Positions 25,398-37,294 of a stretch of 64,000 nucleotides of DNA are shown piece after piece; positions within the stretch are counted from its first letter, which is position 1, and each line of letters opens with the position of its first letter. The notes below the pieces were generated by a model. That model was not told the origin of the DNA and searched no databases. It saw only the letters and a list, made by a program, of their open reading frames with translations. This DNA comes from Amphiura filiformis. Lineage: Eukaryota; Echinodermata; Ophiuroidea; Amphilepidida; Amphiuridae. The position numbers were made by a program, and so were the translations under genes. Location: contig NC_092635.1 in NCBI RefSeq assembly GCF_039555335.1, positions 70,592,058-70,656,057 of the forward strand. Reading direction: 5' to 3'.

Positions 25398-27956
25398 CTG
25401 AACACCAGCAGAAGAGGGAGTACTCCCGCTAGACCCGAGATGCTAGCTATAGCACCCGGGATCCGCGACGCTCTCGCTGCTGTCGCCCTAGCCATAGCAG
25501 TGTGCGGCCTACCCTGAGCTGTATCAGGGTTAGCCACTCGCCGCCCGGGTTGGGTAACAACTGGTGGTACTGCTTGCCCAACGCTAGGCGGCACTTGCCA
25601 CGGTGGAACACCGTGGAAGAAACCACCCTGCGGCGGATACCACGGGGCATACCCTGTTGGTAGCTGACCCTGAAAGGATCCGCCACCAGGGAAACCCCAT
25701 GGAGCAGCAGTACCAGTACCGCCTCCCCTGTTGCCACAGAGACTGTGGTAACCAGGACAGTACTGCGGTACCTGCGTGGTTGTAGCGTAGGTGCCCGGTA
25801 GGGCTCCCGCCGGCTGCGTACCACTGTACCCATGCCTCTGGCGTTCCCGCTAGAGGATCAAGCCGTGTGTATGGGTACCCGCTATACTGGCTGTCCCTTG
25901 GCTAAAAGGAGCTTGCCTAGTATCACGGGTAGCTGGCGTGTATACCCCGATCAGTCACCTCGCTACCTGAATAGGCAGTATCAATCAATGGAGCCATGCT
26001 CCGCTGAATAGATAGTGATCGATCATAAGGGGGTAATTGACCCATTGACTGTAATGGATCACCCACGCTCTGCTGGCTCTCGAGGACATAAGTGGGTTGT
26101 TGATCAGCCAGGCTGTTCAAACTACCTACCCTAACCTCTTGAGCCTTGCCCAAGGTCGCTGTGTGTGGCGGACCACTCACGGCAGCTATGAAGCTGGCGT
26201 GCATAGTGGCTACCACTGAAGTCAAGCCGTAGCTCGACTCGGTAGCTGCCACTGTTTGCACTTGGGTCGCTGTCCCGTGAGAGACTGCGAGCCCAACCCG
26301 GTATAACCGCTAGCCAGTCCCGGAGGACAGCCGGCAGCCATTCCAAGGCCCAGGGAATCACTCGGCGGTCCCACCATGGAGCGCTGCCGTGTGACAACCC
26401 CAGTTGGTTCTGCTAAGACTACACCTGAAGCGTTAGCCCCGGTATCGTCTCTGCTAAACCCCTGCACCTTTTCATTCGACCCTTGCGGGAGCGAAGGCGT
26501 GCTGCGTGCCGTGGATCAACCCAGGCAAGCCCGGGTTCCACTGGCACGCTGCGTGCTACAGACCGGCCGAGGCAAGTCCGCTGCACGCTGTATGCTAGGA
26601 TTCAACCCAGGCAAGCCGGGTACCCTTGGCATACTGTCCGCCGCCGGCTACTTCGCGGGTGCTAGACCCGCCGTTTCGCCAGCAATAGGCGGTGTCCACC
26701 TGCAAGAAGCTCGCTAGAGATCTCACTGGTAGACTGGTACTCGCCTGTTAGGGCAAGTACCGCCCTGCTGCCTGCTACTAGCTTAGGCGTTAAGTCAGTG
26801 CTTTCGCTGGCTGCTAGGCCTTCGGCTCGCTAGCAGTCCCGGAGGGTCCGCCTGCTTGCCGGGACCGGAGCCCCAGAGGTTACCTTTTAGCGTGGCCCTT
26901 GCCGCCTCGCTAGTACCTACCATATCAATCTTACCTGTAGGCTTCTGTTTCTTAGTCTTCTTCTGTCTGTGTCGAAGACCTAAGCGAGCGCTACTTTCTA
27001 AATCCTCGAAGTGGATGTCCGATAAGCCTATGCAAAAGGAAGCACACTTATTTGATTTAGAGCAATCCCTGTGGGAGTAGCAGAGTGGATGCGGGTCCCA
27101 CTCTGGTACAAGGGAAGGGCATGATTGACAAGGCCTAGACATTGTAGTAATCGGGAGCGTACAGCACTACCCCCGAACACAAGCTCAAGCCCAATAAACA
27201 GACCCACACGCACAGTGGCTGACGCTGATGTAGTGGTATGATATAAAAATATATATACAAAGGGATGAAAAACTGAAAACCTTTTGGGGAAGATTTGTCA
27301 GGCTGGTCCCTTCGGAAACCCACCGAACTCTTAGCAGTAACTCGGCGTCATCAGACGCGTACTGAAAGATATAACGATAGAGCACACCATAAACATAGCG
27401 ATAATCACTCACCATACATGTATACACAGTACTGTACAAACATCTATTGTAACTTACTAGTCTGTTATAGTTGTTTTACGTGAGAACAAAATATAAAATG
27501 GCGTCCTAAAGTGCCATTTTGAAAGCGTGTGTCCCGTAGATGAGCGGACACACACATACAAGCTAGGTTTTTGTTTCGTTTTTGTCACTTTTCTTGCCTA
27601 AAATGTCGTCAAAACTATCTCCCTAGCGACTATACTGGTTGGTTTTTACCTCAGTGTAACAAACAAACTGTATATCTCGATCCTTTGGTTCGTAATGATA
27701 CTTAAGCGTTGGTAAAGAAAAATCCACACGTCTATCTCATCTAGAAACCAAGGAGGATAAGGGGTGATTACCGTGTGTGGCGTCACCGAATGGGTGAGTC
27801 CACTCGAGGATCGGGGGTTTTGTTATTTATTCATTTATGTGGGACAAAATGACTATTGGTTTTTCCGCATCTCGGGATCGATGCAAGAAGTATCTTAATC
27901 AACATCGGAAGCGGTAAGATCGACCGGTGTACTGAGTCTGAAGTCTTGCTGGCAGG

Positions 27957-28327
27957 TAGTTGTAGTAACTACAAATTTCGAACGTTTGAGGATTTGTTCT
28001 CAAGTTGTAGATACTCCTGTAAGGTGCGTCCAGGGTTTTATTTTTGCAAGTTTGCATATCTAGTAAAATACTCACTTTAGAAACCTGTGTCACTGATGTA
28101 TGTCATCTGTGATTGCTCAACTTATTCTATGCATCAGCTTTAGTCCAAAAAAAATATTTAAAAAGATGATTTTTGAGTGCTTTTTATGAGCAGCAAAAAG
28201 TCCACTCCACGATTGTGTACATGTGAATATGGTGATGAATGCACGCTAAATCGCGGCAGCACATACACATAGCTCCTTGGAACTCGCGGTCAGAGCCGTG
28301 AGTTTCAATTATTGGAACTAGCTGGCA
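27957..28327 (-). repeat. Right arm of inverted pair flanking the DIRS element
   Basis: Inverted partner of 19918-20290. It lies directly against the DIRS right end on one side and about 100 bp from the Penelope element on the other. Whether the pair is one foldback split by the DIRS insertion or two separate insertions is not settled. Confidence 0.6.
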
Positions 28328-28793
28328 GGACTAATACATGTCCAGTAATTTCATTGGTTGGCACAGATCGGCGCCGTTTGGCCGCGATGTTGTGCAGGTT
28401 AATAAAATCATATCATATCAAGTGAACACAAATCAAAGCTCTCCGTACGTCGCTCATTAACAGGGCGTTCACGACAATCTGAGGAAGCCTGTAGTGTAAG
28501 GGACTGCCGTTCTTTTCTGAAACCAGGCCATGCCCTTGTTGATTGAACATGTAGACTGCCTGGTTAACAAAGTTCCTTGTATCTGATCCAGAAAGTTCAC
28601 TTACTTGTGTACGTTTCAACAACACCTGTTGTCTTTATCAACACTTGATTGGTAGTGACTGCTACTGACAACCGATCCTGATGAGACGTTGATCTTAGAG
28701 TTGCCAGTTGATTTTCCTCCAAGGGATTTTTAGGTCCCTGTTTCAGAAAGTCATCATATATGTGAGATAGTTGGTACTGTCCTTCATCTCTGT

Positions 28794-29254
28794 TCATGGT
28801 GGTGCCCTCCTCTTTCTTATTTCTATAGCCTCCTTTATCCAGCGAGTGTATCTATTTTGCTCCGTGCCGATGACCTCAGCTTCCCCCCATCCAATGATGT
28901 GATTCTTGTCGACGACATGGTCAGTGATGGCCGACTTGTGTATAGTTGACAGCGATTCCTTTCTACCTGCTCTGGTGGTAACCGTTTTGCTCATTTTCTC
29001 TGCCTCACTTCTGTGCTCTTCAAGTCTCGTGCCAAACTTCCTACCTGTTTCGCCTATGTAGGACAATTCACAGTTCTTGCAGGGTATCTTGTATACCGCA
29101 TCCGTGGTGTTGTTAGGATCGCGTTTGTCTTTAGGATGTACCAGCTGTTTTCTGAGAGTGTCGTATGCGGTTTCATCGCAGTAGAAATGTTGTAACTCTT
29201 CATGACTCTAGAAATTCTTTCAGTAACACCTTTAACATAGGGAAGCACAACCAT
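28794..29254 (-). pseudogene. GIY-YIG endonuclease domain of Penelope
   Basis: Two frames join at about 29160-29060. The first has VLPYVKGVTERISRVMKSY, the linker usual before the nuclease. The second has LSYIGETGRKFGTRLEEH, the YIG half of the motif with the downstream arginine, then SAITDHVVDKNHIIGW. The GIY half appears as AVYKIPCKNCE in the frame between them. In Penelope elements this nuclease cuts the target for reverse transcription. A frameshift near 29160 disrupts it. Confidence 0.8.
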
Positions 29255-29299
29255 GCCTTTACTTCTGGTCTTGTCATCAGTCTTTTTTTAACTTTCTTG

Positions 29300-30999
29300 G
29301 GTTTGACACACTGTAATTGGTCTTTGACCTTCTTAAAGGTCCAATCAGGATACCCGCATGTTCTAAGGGCTTCGTTGACTTTCTCTTCTTCTTCCACTTT
29401 GTCTTCCTCTTCAGTCACAACGCTGTCTTTCCGGTTGTACAATGTGCGATATCACACCAAGTTTTTGATGTAACGGGTGATGAGACTGATAGTTCAGGTA
29501 TTGGTCTGTATGTGTTGGCTTACGATAGACCAGTAGCTTTACAGTGCCGTCGTCTTTTTTCACTATCAGCGTGTCTAGGAACGGGGAGGCTACCTTGGGA
29601 TTCTTGTTCAAAAGTAAACTTTATTGACCCCGATTTGTCAACTTGGTTGATGTGGTCGGTAAGCTGTTGGACGCAATCTTTGTTGATAACTTCTAACACA
29701 TCATCCACATAACGCAACCATAGCTTTGGTCTACAATCTAAGGGTGCCGTAGCGATCGCCTGCTGTTCAAGAGCTTCCATGAATATGTTAGCCACAATCG
29801 GAGATACCGGGCTGCCCATCGCAGTACCAAACAGCTGGCGGTAAATTTTACCTCTAAAGGTAAAATATGTGGTAGTTAGTATGAACTCAAGAAGTTCTAC
29901 CACATCCTCACTTGTTAACTTAAACCCTGTCTCTTTGTTGTAAACTCGCAACACGCTTTCTTTCTCCAGTCTACTTTGAACAATGTCTAACACTTGGTCG
30001 ATGGGTGTGTTAGTGAATAAGCTCACCACATCGTGGGAGTTGAGAATGTCTTCCTCATCAATAACCACTTTTGCAAGATCTTCCGACAATTGCTTAGAAT
30101 TCTTAACATGGTGTTGAGTATTGCCGACCAAAGCACCTAAAATATCAGCGAGCCATCTCAAGTACTGTAACCGATGGTTGCCGTATAGTCAACAATTGGC
30201 GCTTAAAGGTGTTAAGCTTATGAATTTTCGCGTACAATATAATCTTGGCACATTTTCGGCCGTGGGATAAAGCTGTTTGTACTTCGATTCGGTGATCTTA
30301 CCTTCCTTCTTGAGTGCTGTCAACTTGGTAACTAATTTCGTTTGTACCTCTGTGTCGGGTCTGCCGGTAGTTCTTCGACGCCTTCTTGTCTCCAAGCATG
30401 GTAGTAACCTTCTCCTCATATTCAGCTTTGTCCAAAACAACGGTCGATTTGCCTTTATCAGCAGGTAGTATTATAATATCATCCACTTTCTTCAAGTCTT
30501 TAATAGCTTTCCTTTCCTCTTTTGTGATGTTTTGTTCCGGTACTTTCGATGATTTCAACGTGCTTGCTATTTTACCTCGAAGTTGGATTCTATCGTCCTC
30601 ATGTAGGTGGGTGCACGCCAATTCGGTTGCTATCACAAATTCCTCCGCGCATATTTCTGGTGGTGAAATAGCAAAATTGAGACCTTTTGACAACACACTG
30701 GTTTGTGCAGGATTTAATTTGTATTTCGAGAGATTGATGACCCATTTTTTGAGTTGAGAACCCGACAAATCGATGTTAGAAGCCAGGGACTTTTTGTTTC
30801 TCGCGGCGGCTTTCTCACTCAGAATTTCTAACTTCTGTAGGTGACGTCGTTTAGTATCCTGATAAGTAGTCTCAGCGACGGTCGTTAGGTGACGCTCAAT
30901 CCTTTGTCCCAACTCCGATTTCGCGGGAATTATGTTGTTTACATCTTCTTTCAACTGATCTTTCTTGTCTTTTAAGTTCTTGATTTTGTAATTTACCAC
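29300..30999 (-). pseudogene. Penelope reverse transcriptase
   Basis: The frame at 30999-30298 covers the N-terminal region; 30161-29520 covers the RT fingers and palm with HDVVSLFTNTPIDQVLD (motif A), GTAMGSPVSPIVANIFME (motif B) and LWLRYVDDVL (motif C, catalytic DD). The thumb continues toward 29411 in another frame (PFLDTLIVKKDDGTVKLLVY, YRKPTHTDQYL). Frame changes near 30300-30165 and 29520-29600 show decay, although the catalytic motifs are intact in sequence. Confidence 0.85.
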
Positions 31000-31310
31000 A
31001 CGGATTCTCTCTCTGATAAGACCCTTTAGAGATGAAGGACAGTACCAACTATCTCACATATATGATGACTTTCTGAAACAGGGACCTAAAAAATCCCTTG
31101 GAGGAAAATCAACTGGCAACTCTAAGATCAACGCTGGAACTACTTCTAGCGCCGGTTGTCAGTAGCAGTCACTACCAATCAAGTGTTGATAAAGACAACA
31201 GGTGTTGTTGAAACGTACACAAGTAAGTGAACTTTCTGGATCAGATACAAGGAACTTTGTTAACCAGTTTACTATACCGATCCTGATGAATCTGTTCAAT
31301 CATGTAGACT

Positions 31311-31820
31311 GCCTAACTGGCCTGTATCTCGTTTCGGCCAAAGTACGTCTGTAATACATACCTGTTTTTAATGACTTTGCAACAATGTTTCTATTGTCAG
31401 CAATAACAGCTTGCATTCACACTTTTGAGTTTATATGGTGAATTTTCGTACACATCATAAATAAGTGAAATCAGAATATCCTGAAAGGAATTTAGGTAAC
31501 AAATTCAACGACACTGACCTCGCAACAGCTAATGTTTTCATGTAAACATGGCGTCATTAGACATTTTTAGCCTACGTTTCGTATCCTACTATCGGATCGT
31601 TGAAACAACGAAACCTCAATCCCCGGCCTCATTCACGAATTCATTCACCTTCCTACACCACCAGTTGAAATAAAACTCGAAACATCCCGTGTTATTCCTC
31701 AAAACTACATGCACCTTCATTAATAAAAAATTGAAATCCTAGTAGAAATCCGTTATCGAAAATTGTTTGATATAAAACGTCACCAAAAGTAATTTTTCTG
31801 AAGAGTAGATACCGCGTGTC
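31311..31820. other. No feature recognised
   Basis: Spacer between the Penelope element and a possible promoter. No gene or repeat was recognised. Confidence 0.35.
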
Positions 31821-31821
31821 A

Positions 31822-32244
31822 AAATGGCGGCCGCAGTCGCATCCCCCAGCTTTGTACGTGTACCCAGGTCACGGTATGTCTACGTGACGAACAGTCAAGG
31901 TCAGAGAACAGCGCAACCTGTCTGCTGTCATGACGTAATATAATGGCTCCGCCCAATGAACAGCGCTGTCAATCATCCTTATTGCCTTTGTCGAACAGAC
32001 TTTTACGCAGGTAAGAGCTCTCACGCTGTCCTCACTTTTAGGATCGACGAGCGTCAGGCCGACACAATCTGGTTGTGTAGGAGACTATCATCGCGATGCC
32101 CACGTTGGAACCATTGGATTACGGAAGAAATATTCATACCAGGACTGAAGCAAATGTGGCCATTTCTATGTTTGTACCGGGCAAGTACCGGACATTTTTC
32201 AACACGGAGCTAGCGGAAAATACTGCAAATTCGTCCAAGCCAAG
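31822..32244 (+). promoter_or_regulatory. Possible promoter and non-coding first exon of the Bcl-2 family gene
   Basis: CAAAATGGCGGC at 31821-31832 matches the YY1 site often found at transcription starts of animal housekeeping genes. A CRE-like TGACGTAA follows near 31931. A good splice donor, CCAAG followed by GTAAGC, ends a putative exon at 32244. The next suitable acceptor in phase-free context is at 37207, just before the start codon of the Bcl-2 family gene. The link between the two is inference; the 85-residue frame in this interval has no recognised domain. Confidence 0.35.
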
Positions 32245-34223
32245 GTAAGCAAAGGGTTGGGGATCGCATTTTAACTTTGACTAAACTGTTTCGGAGTTAA
32301 GGCACGCTAAAAGTAGACCATTTCGGGGCTGTATTTGGTGTACATGTGACGTTTTGAAAAGAGTAAAAAACGACCACTTATTCGCTATTGCTGAAGTATA
32401 CCCGCCGAATCATGTACCAATACACAAGGTATTGGTACATGAGATCAGGTATATTGAACATGATGATCAAAACATGTTCATCATCATCATGATGCATGCA
32501 TGGACAAATATACCTCATGCACATGATGCATGTGATGAATGATGCTCATGATGCTGCATTGCATTCATGTGGCAATGATCATTCATGTGCCACATTGTTG
32601 CCGTTTCGCTTTCGTTAACGTTGCCCGTTTCGTTAGCAAATGGCAAAAGCATTATTTTAGAACTCATTTATGATTTACGAAATTAGCAAAAGATTTCAAA
32701 TATCACTAAGCAAAATATGTGATCCTCACCTTGCTTTTATAACGAAATCACGCAATGTAAGATATGCAACGGAAAGGATTGATGTTGGGTTTTTATAAAC
32801 ACTTGCTTCTCTCTTTGCCGACCTGCAAAATAACACTGACCTTGGGAGCTCTTATATCATTGGCTCTATCTGTGGGTAAACACTTTACACCACCACGTGG
32901 AGCAGGTAATTAATATTCATGAGATGATACAAGAGATTGGTTTGAACAAAAAAAAATCGTGATTGATTGATTCTGATGTAGGCCTATTTATTTTATTGTT
33001 ATTACATTTAATTATCTTTTTTTAGGCCATTAAGCATATAGGCTACTTTTAATTTGTTATTTGTACTGTATTTTTTAATACTAAGTAAATATTAGGCCTA
33101 TTTCAGTAAAGAAGCTCAATGCCAGAAAAAAAAATTGTTTCCAGTAGCAGGCCTGCCGTGCAATGCAGTTCAGTTTTAAAAAAATAATCCAAGAAGATAG
33201 AAAACACAAACAAACAACACCATTATATCCTTTTAACATTTATTTAAAATATAAAACAGGGAAAAAAATCCCCTTTGTTCCCCAAAACTGTCCATGCATG
33301 AAACACAATTTTCAAGGTCAAATTGAACTTAAATATCAGCACTTTCTTTTTTCTGCTTTTTTTTTTTTTTTTTAGGGGGTTTAAAGTTGGGACCGTAAAT
33401 ATATATATGGCTGATAGGCCTATTAAAAAGGCCACAAAACACATAACATGGAAAGGGTCCGGGGAACTTGAAGGTACTGAATAAATGATAACAGATTTTC
33501 ATAGATAGGCCTAAGTACCGGTACCTGAGACCAGAGAAGATGAGAATCTTCTCTGCTGAGACTAGTCTCAGCCGGTAGTCCGGTACTGAGGCCATATTCA
33601 ATATTTTGGTCAATTTTATAAGCTATCTTTTGAGCAAAATTCCCAATAGGGGGCCTATATAGCGGAAAGTTAGACAAGCGTGATACTTTATTATCTTCCA
33701 TCAAATTATTGTTGGGTATATATGACCTGTACGGTTTTTTCGGAATCCTATCCGTGTTGGCGGGGGTAGGGGGGGGGGAGGGGTAGGGTACTCAAATTAC
33801 CTTTTAACCGGGTGTGCCGCTGGAGGCTCTGAAACTCCTACAAATATTTAGGGATTTTTTTACCTAAAAATGGCTGATTTGACAGTTTTGCCAATTTTTC
33901 TCAAAATGGGACCCACATGTGGAGTTTTTCTCAAATTGGGACCGTGTTTAATTCTTCTATAACTAGTGAACGGCTGATGGTAGTTTTTGACAATTTTTTT
34001 CTCAAATCAGGACCCATATTTAGGGATTTTTCTTGCAAATAAGTGACCCAGGCACATCAACATAATTATGTGCGAGTAGGCGTGACAAGCAAAGTCATTC
34101 TCATTTAAATAAAATTCTGTCCCCCATAAGGTACCACGGGAAAATTCGCATGATAATACAATAAAACGTGTGATAGGTATGAATGATTGTGGAATCGATC
34201 TAGAGACCTGTTCCCCTGTCATC
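32245..34223. other. No gene recognised; hairpin-rich 32400-32600
   Basis: Between 32405 and 32605 there are several short hairpins, such as ATGTACCAATAC pairing with GTATTGGTACAT, and CAT/ATG-rich tracts. A G-run lies near 33765-33785. Nothing coding is supported. Confidence 0.4.
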
Positions 34224-34227
34224 TTAA

Positions 34228-34687
34228 AGCCATATTATAACATTTGCTGTTGAGGACGCCCTCACTGATTTTTTAAAATTCATTTTTTACACGATTATAT
34301 TGTACTTTATTAAACCAATATACCCAGCAAAAATCAAGACTCTAGGTGCTGTAGTTTTGTCAAAATCCGAGATTTTGAATAAAGCGCCGGAACCGGCGTC
34401 TTATTATTACGATGGAATTATTAGTCGAACGCATACACGATGTTCACAACACACAGTACGCACACGGCGTATGTGACGGTGATCTACACAACAAAGGGTC
34501 GTACCATAACATGACCGAAGGAGTGGTACGTATTGGCGACATACGCGCTGGTAGTAAATTCCAATTTTCTTTGCTTTGCCGTAGTTGTTCGCTCAAAAAT
34601 AAAAGGGGATATATCTGACAGTAACTACTTACATTATATGTCAAAGAATTGCTAATCTATTTTGTATGATAATGTTATAATATTGCT
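34228..34687 (+). mobile_element. TTAA-flanked MITE, copy 2 (AGCC family)
   Basis: 460 bp bordered by TTAA at 34224-34227 and 34688-34691. It is the inverted-orientation sister of 1486-1950, sharing internal GCGTATGTGACGGTGAT and CGTATTGGCGACAT segments. The 68-residue frame inside it is a repeat frame, not a gene. Confidence 0.75.
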
Positions 34688-34691
34688 TTAA

Positions 34692-35925
34692 GTTACCTTA
34701 GAAGTGTCCTCCGGCATGGCTGCCATTTCAATTGTTATACCGTTCCGGTTGCTTTATTGCATACACTCTATACCGAAACGGTAATACCACTTGTTTTGGC
34801 AACTTCTTGGGCTGGGAATCCTTCGGGGGGAATTTTCACGAAGCGTTACAGCAATTACGTTATGATACCATTGGCTTGTCATACCCGTCACCACCTGCCA
34901 CAGCCTCACGCTGCATGACATCAGCTCATTAATATTTATATACACACCGTAAACTGCTAATCCCTGGAATATAATACCACCATCGTGTGTGTATGTCACA
35001 CTGTCATGACTGTGTGTATGTGTGATTCACATCCACTCTGGGCAACACCAGGGGACGCTGATCAAATTCATCATAGGCATTTTTAAGCTGATTACATGAG
35101 TCATAAAGTAGTAAGTCACCACCCTGGACACTTGAGTAGTAGAGCCCATCCATATAGGCTATAAATAAAAATGACGCTACATGTTATTATAATAGTCTAT
35201 TGTTGTGCTTGTATTGCCACAACTTGAACAAGTGAAGTGGTGATCAATCATTTAATCATTATAAATATTGGTGATGTCATACATACATATCTTTACAATA
35301 ACAATTATTAATCATGACCCGACCCAATACAGCTGGGTATTTGTAAAATATTAAAGCTTAGATTCAACTTGAGTATCAGTCAACAAGTCACGCACAAGTT
35401 CAACCAAGGCAAGCTGTGGATAAATACAAGCATAAATATTTTGTTGAATAAAAGAAGAGAATTGAATTGAACTGTACACACATGGTACCGTACATGACAT
35501 GTACATGCAGCATTGCATTGTTCATGCATCAATAACAGTCTACATTTTTTACAAAGCAAAGGTTAGTGGAAAATGGATGAAATCCTCCGGAAAACGTCAA
35601 AGCCATATAGTTGCTCGAGAAGTCTAGCCACAAATTTACAGTACCGGTACTCACCAATGAGCTTCACATTCAAACTGTCAGCATTCGATGCTAGAAACCA
35701 TGATTTGCATTCGAAATCTAGCATGATACCATACAAAGCAATGGAAGTTCAGAAGTAAATACAGCATGATGATGATGGGTGTTCGCATCAAAAATATTGC
35801 TAATAGTAAAATTGCGCTTCGACAAAATTTTGGACTATTCAAAATAGGCAAATCTTACTCAAAAGATACTAAGTTGACTCATCAAAATAACTTAATCTGG
35901 TTATTCCTTCATGTAATTTTACACG
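34692..35925. other. No feature recognised
   Basis: AT-rich spacer with no supported gene or repeat boundary. Confidence 0.35.
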
Positions 35926-35928
35926 AAA

Positions 35929-36045
35929 TTAGGGTTAGGGTTAGGTTAAGGTTAGTTTAGGGTTAGGATTAGGGTTAGGATTAGGGTTAGGGTTAGGATT
36001 AGGGTTATGATTAGGATTAGGGTGAGGGTTAGAGTTAGGATTAGA
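35929..36045 (+). repeat. Interstitial degenerate telomere-like array
   Basis: About 117 bp of TTAGGG repeats with many variant units (TTAGGA, TTAGGT, TTATGA, GTGAGG). The variants and the flanking unique DNA show that it is internal and not a chromosome end. Confidence 0.85.
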
Positions 36046-37207
36046 TTACACGAACTAATTCCATGAAGAATCGACCCTTAATCTAAATCTTACGCAAAAT
36101 CAGAATTAACTGAAATTTTGGGAATAAACTGTATGGATATTTACTGAAAATGTCATAAAACGTGGATGTTAATTTTTATACTAGGATCACAAAATAAAAT
36201 ACTTCTTCGAGTATCTCCTTCAAGGTTTGAGGACTGCCAGTCTTAATGGTTCGATCAGGATTGGTCAGAGAGACAATCAGTGGAACATACACTGCAGGGT
36301 GTGTCAAAATATTTAAAATCAAAATATCAAACAATATGGTCTGATTTCACCCATCATTAAATTTTGACACCAACATAAAAGCAGTCATCATTTTTAGATA
36401 ATATTTATTAATATTCAAATGACAAATGTTATAATTTAAAAGGACAATTAAGGTCTTAATAGCGAACTTGTGCATAACATAATCATTGTAAATTGTAATA
36501 CCTCTACAATGTATGTTTAAAAAAACAACCATAATGTCATTAAATGTGCAAATTGTATGAAAAACTATGTGTTATTGTACATGTACATCAGCTGAGACCA
36601 TAATACCTAGGTATTTATGGTCTCAGTACATCAGGGTTTACGAAGAACTAGTGCTATTCACTCAGTTTTCTATCAGTTTTTGGCTTGTAAAAATGACCAT
36701 AAAGTTAGCTCCTTGCTTTGGTCTTCAAAAATCAATATTTCGTAAAAAAAGAAGCATTTTTCTTCATGTACAGACATACAATTTGCATGTTCATACATGT
36801 ACATTTATATGATGCAATACACCTTTTCGGTAAATCCCATTGGCCTGTGCAGAACTGTGATATTGTCTCTTTGTCACTGTGTACTTCAGACTGAATACAA
36901 TCTACATTGTAATCAGTGTTTATGTGTATACAGGGCGCCACTAAAATGTATAAATTTTAAAATAATGATCAGTGCAATTTAATAATTCTGGATAAAGGTA
37001 TGCAATTGATACTTTGTGTGTACACATACATAGTATGAAATACTACTTGCTATTTACAGGTAATAGCTACCGTGCTAATAATATATCACAAAATAAACTA
37101 AAAGACGTTAGATATCTAGTACACAATAATGATGGTCCGCAAAATATTGAATGCTTCAATAAATTATTTTTGATCATTTGTCCTATTTTTAAAATTTTTA
37201 ATTACAG
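36046..37207. other. MITE fragment and unrecognised spacer
   Basis: At 36090-36225 a fragment of the AGGGCATTTCGTG family (see 14366-14703) shares AACTGAAATTTTGGGAATA and CTAGGATCACAAAATA. A near-palindrome GAGACCATAATACCTAGG with its complement lies at 36592-36625. The rest shows nothing recognisable and ends at the acceptor TTTTTAATTACAG (37207). Confidence 0.5.
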
Positions 37208-37294
37208 AAGTAACAGAAGAAGATCACGATGAAATCCTGTAAGTTTTGATGACGTGTCGTCCAGTGTGAAAGACTGTGTCAATCAAAGGTTTAC
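37208..37294 (+). promoter_or_regulatory. 5' UTR with two short upstream frames
   Basis: After the acceptor at 37207, ATG triplets near 37230 and 37249 each open a six-codon frame ending in TGA before the main start. Such upstream frames often lower translation. Their use here is not shown. Confidence 0.4.

Larger units (their letters stand above)
20651..27940 (-). mobile_element. DIRS-type tyrosine-recombinase retrotransposon (degenerate)
   Basis: A 7.3-kb GC-rich island in AT-rich DNA, coding on the minus strand in the order gag, RT-RNase H, tyrosine recombinase. About 165 bp at the left end (20691-20857) is an inverted copy of the right end (27755-27925); both contain TGGGACAAAATGACTATTGG or its complement. 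A further complementary segment at 20925-21050 matches the outer ends, as expected for the internal complementary region of DIRS1-like elements. This architecture is known to allow replication through a circular intermediate without an integrase. Many frameshifts show the copy is inactive. A proline/serine-rich, tandemly repetitive 5' part covers about 25.4-27.1 kb. Confidence 0.88.
28430..31310 (-). mobile_element. Penelope-like retroelement with inverted flanking repeats
   Basis: Coding on the minus strand: an N-terminal domain with LPADKGKSTVVLDKAEYEEK, a reverse transcriptase, then a GIY-YIG endonuclease. About 240 bp at 28553-28797 recurs inverted at 31031-31310 (for example TACCAACTATCTCACATATA). 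Inverted terminal repeats of this kind are known for Penelope elements. The frame is split among several reading frames, so the copy is probably dead. It sits beside the DIRS element in the same orientation. Confidence 0.88.
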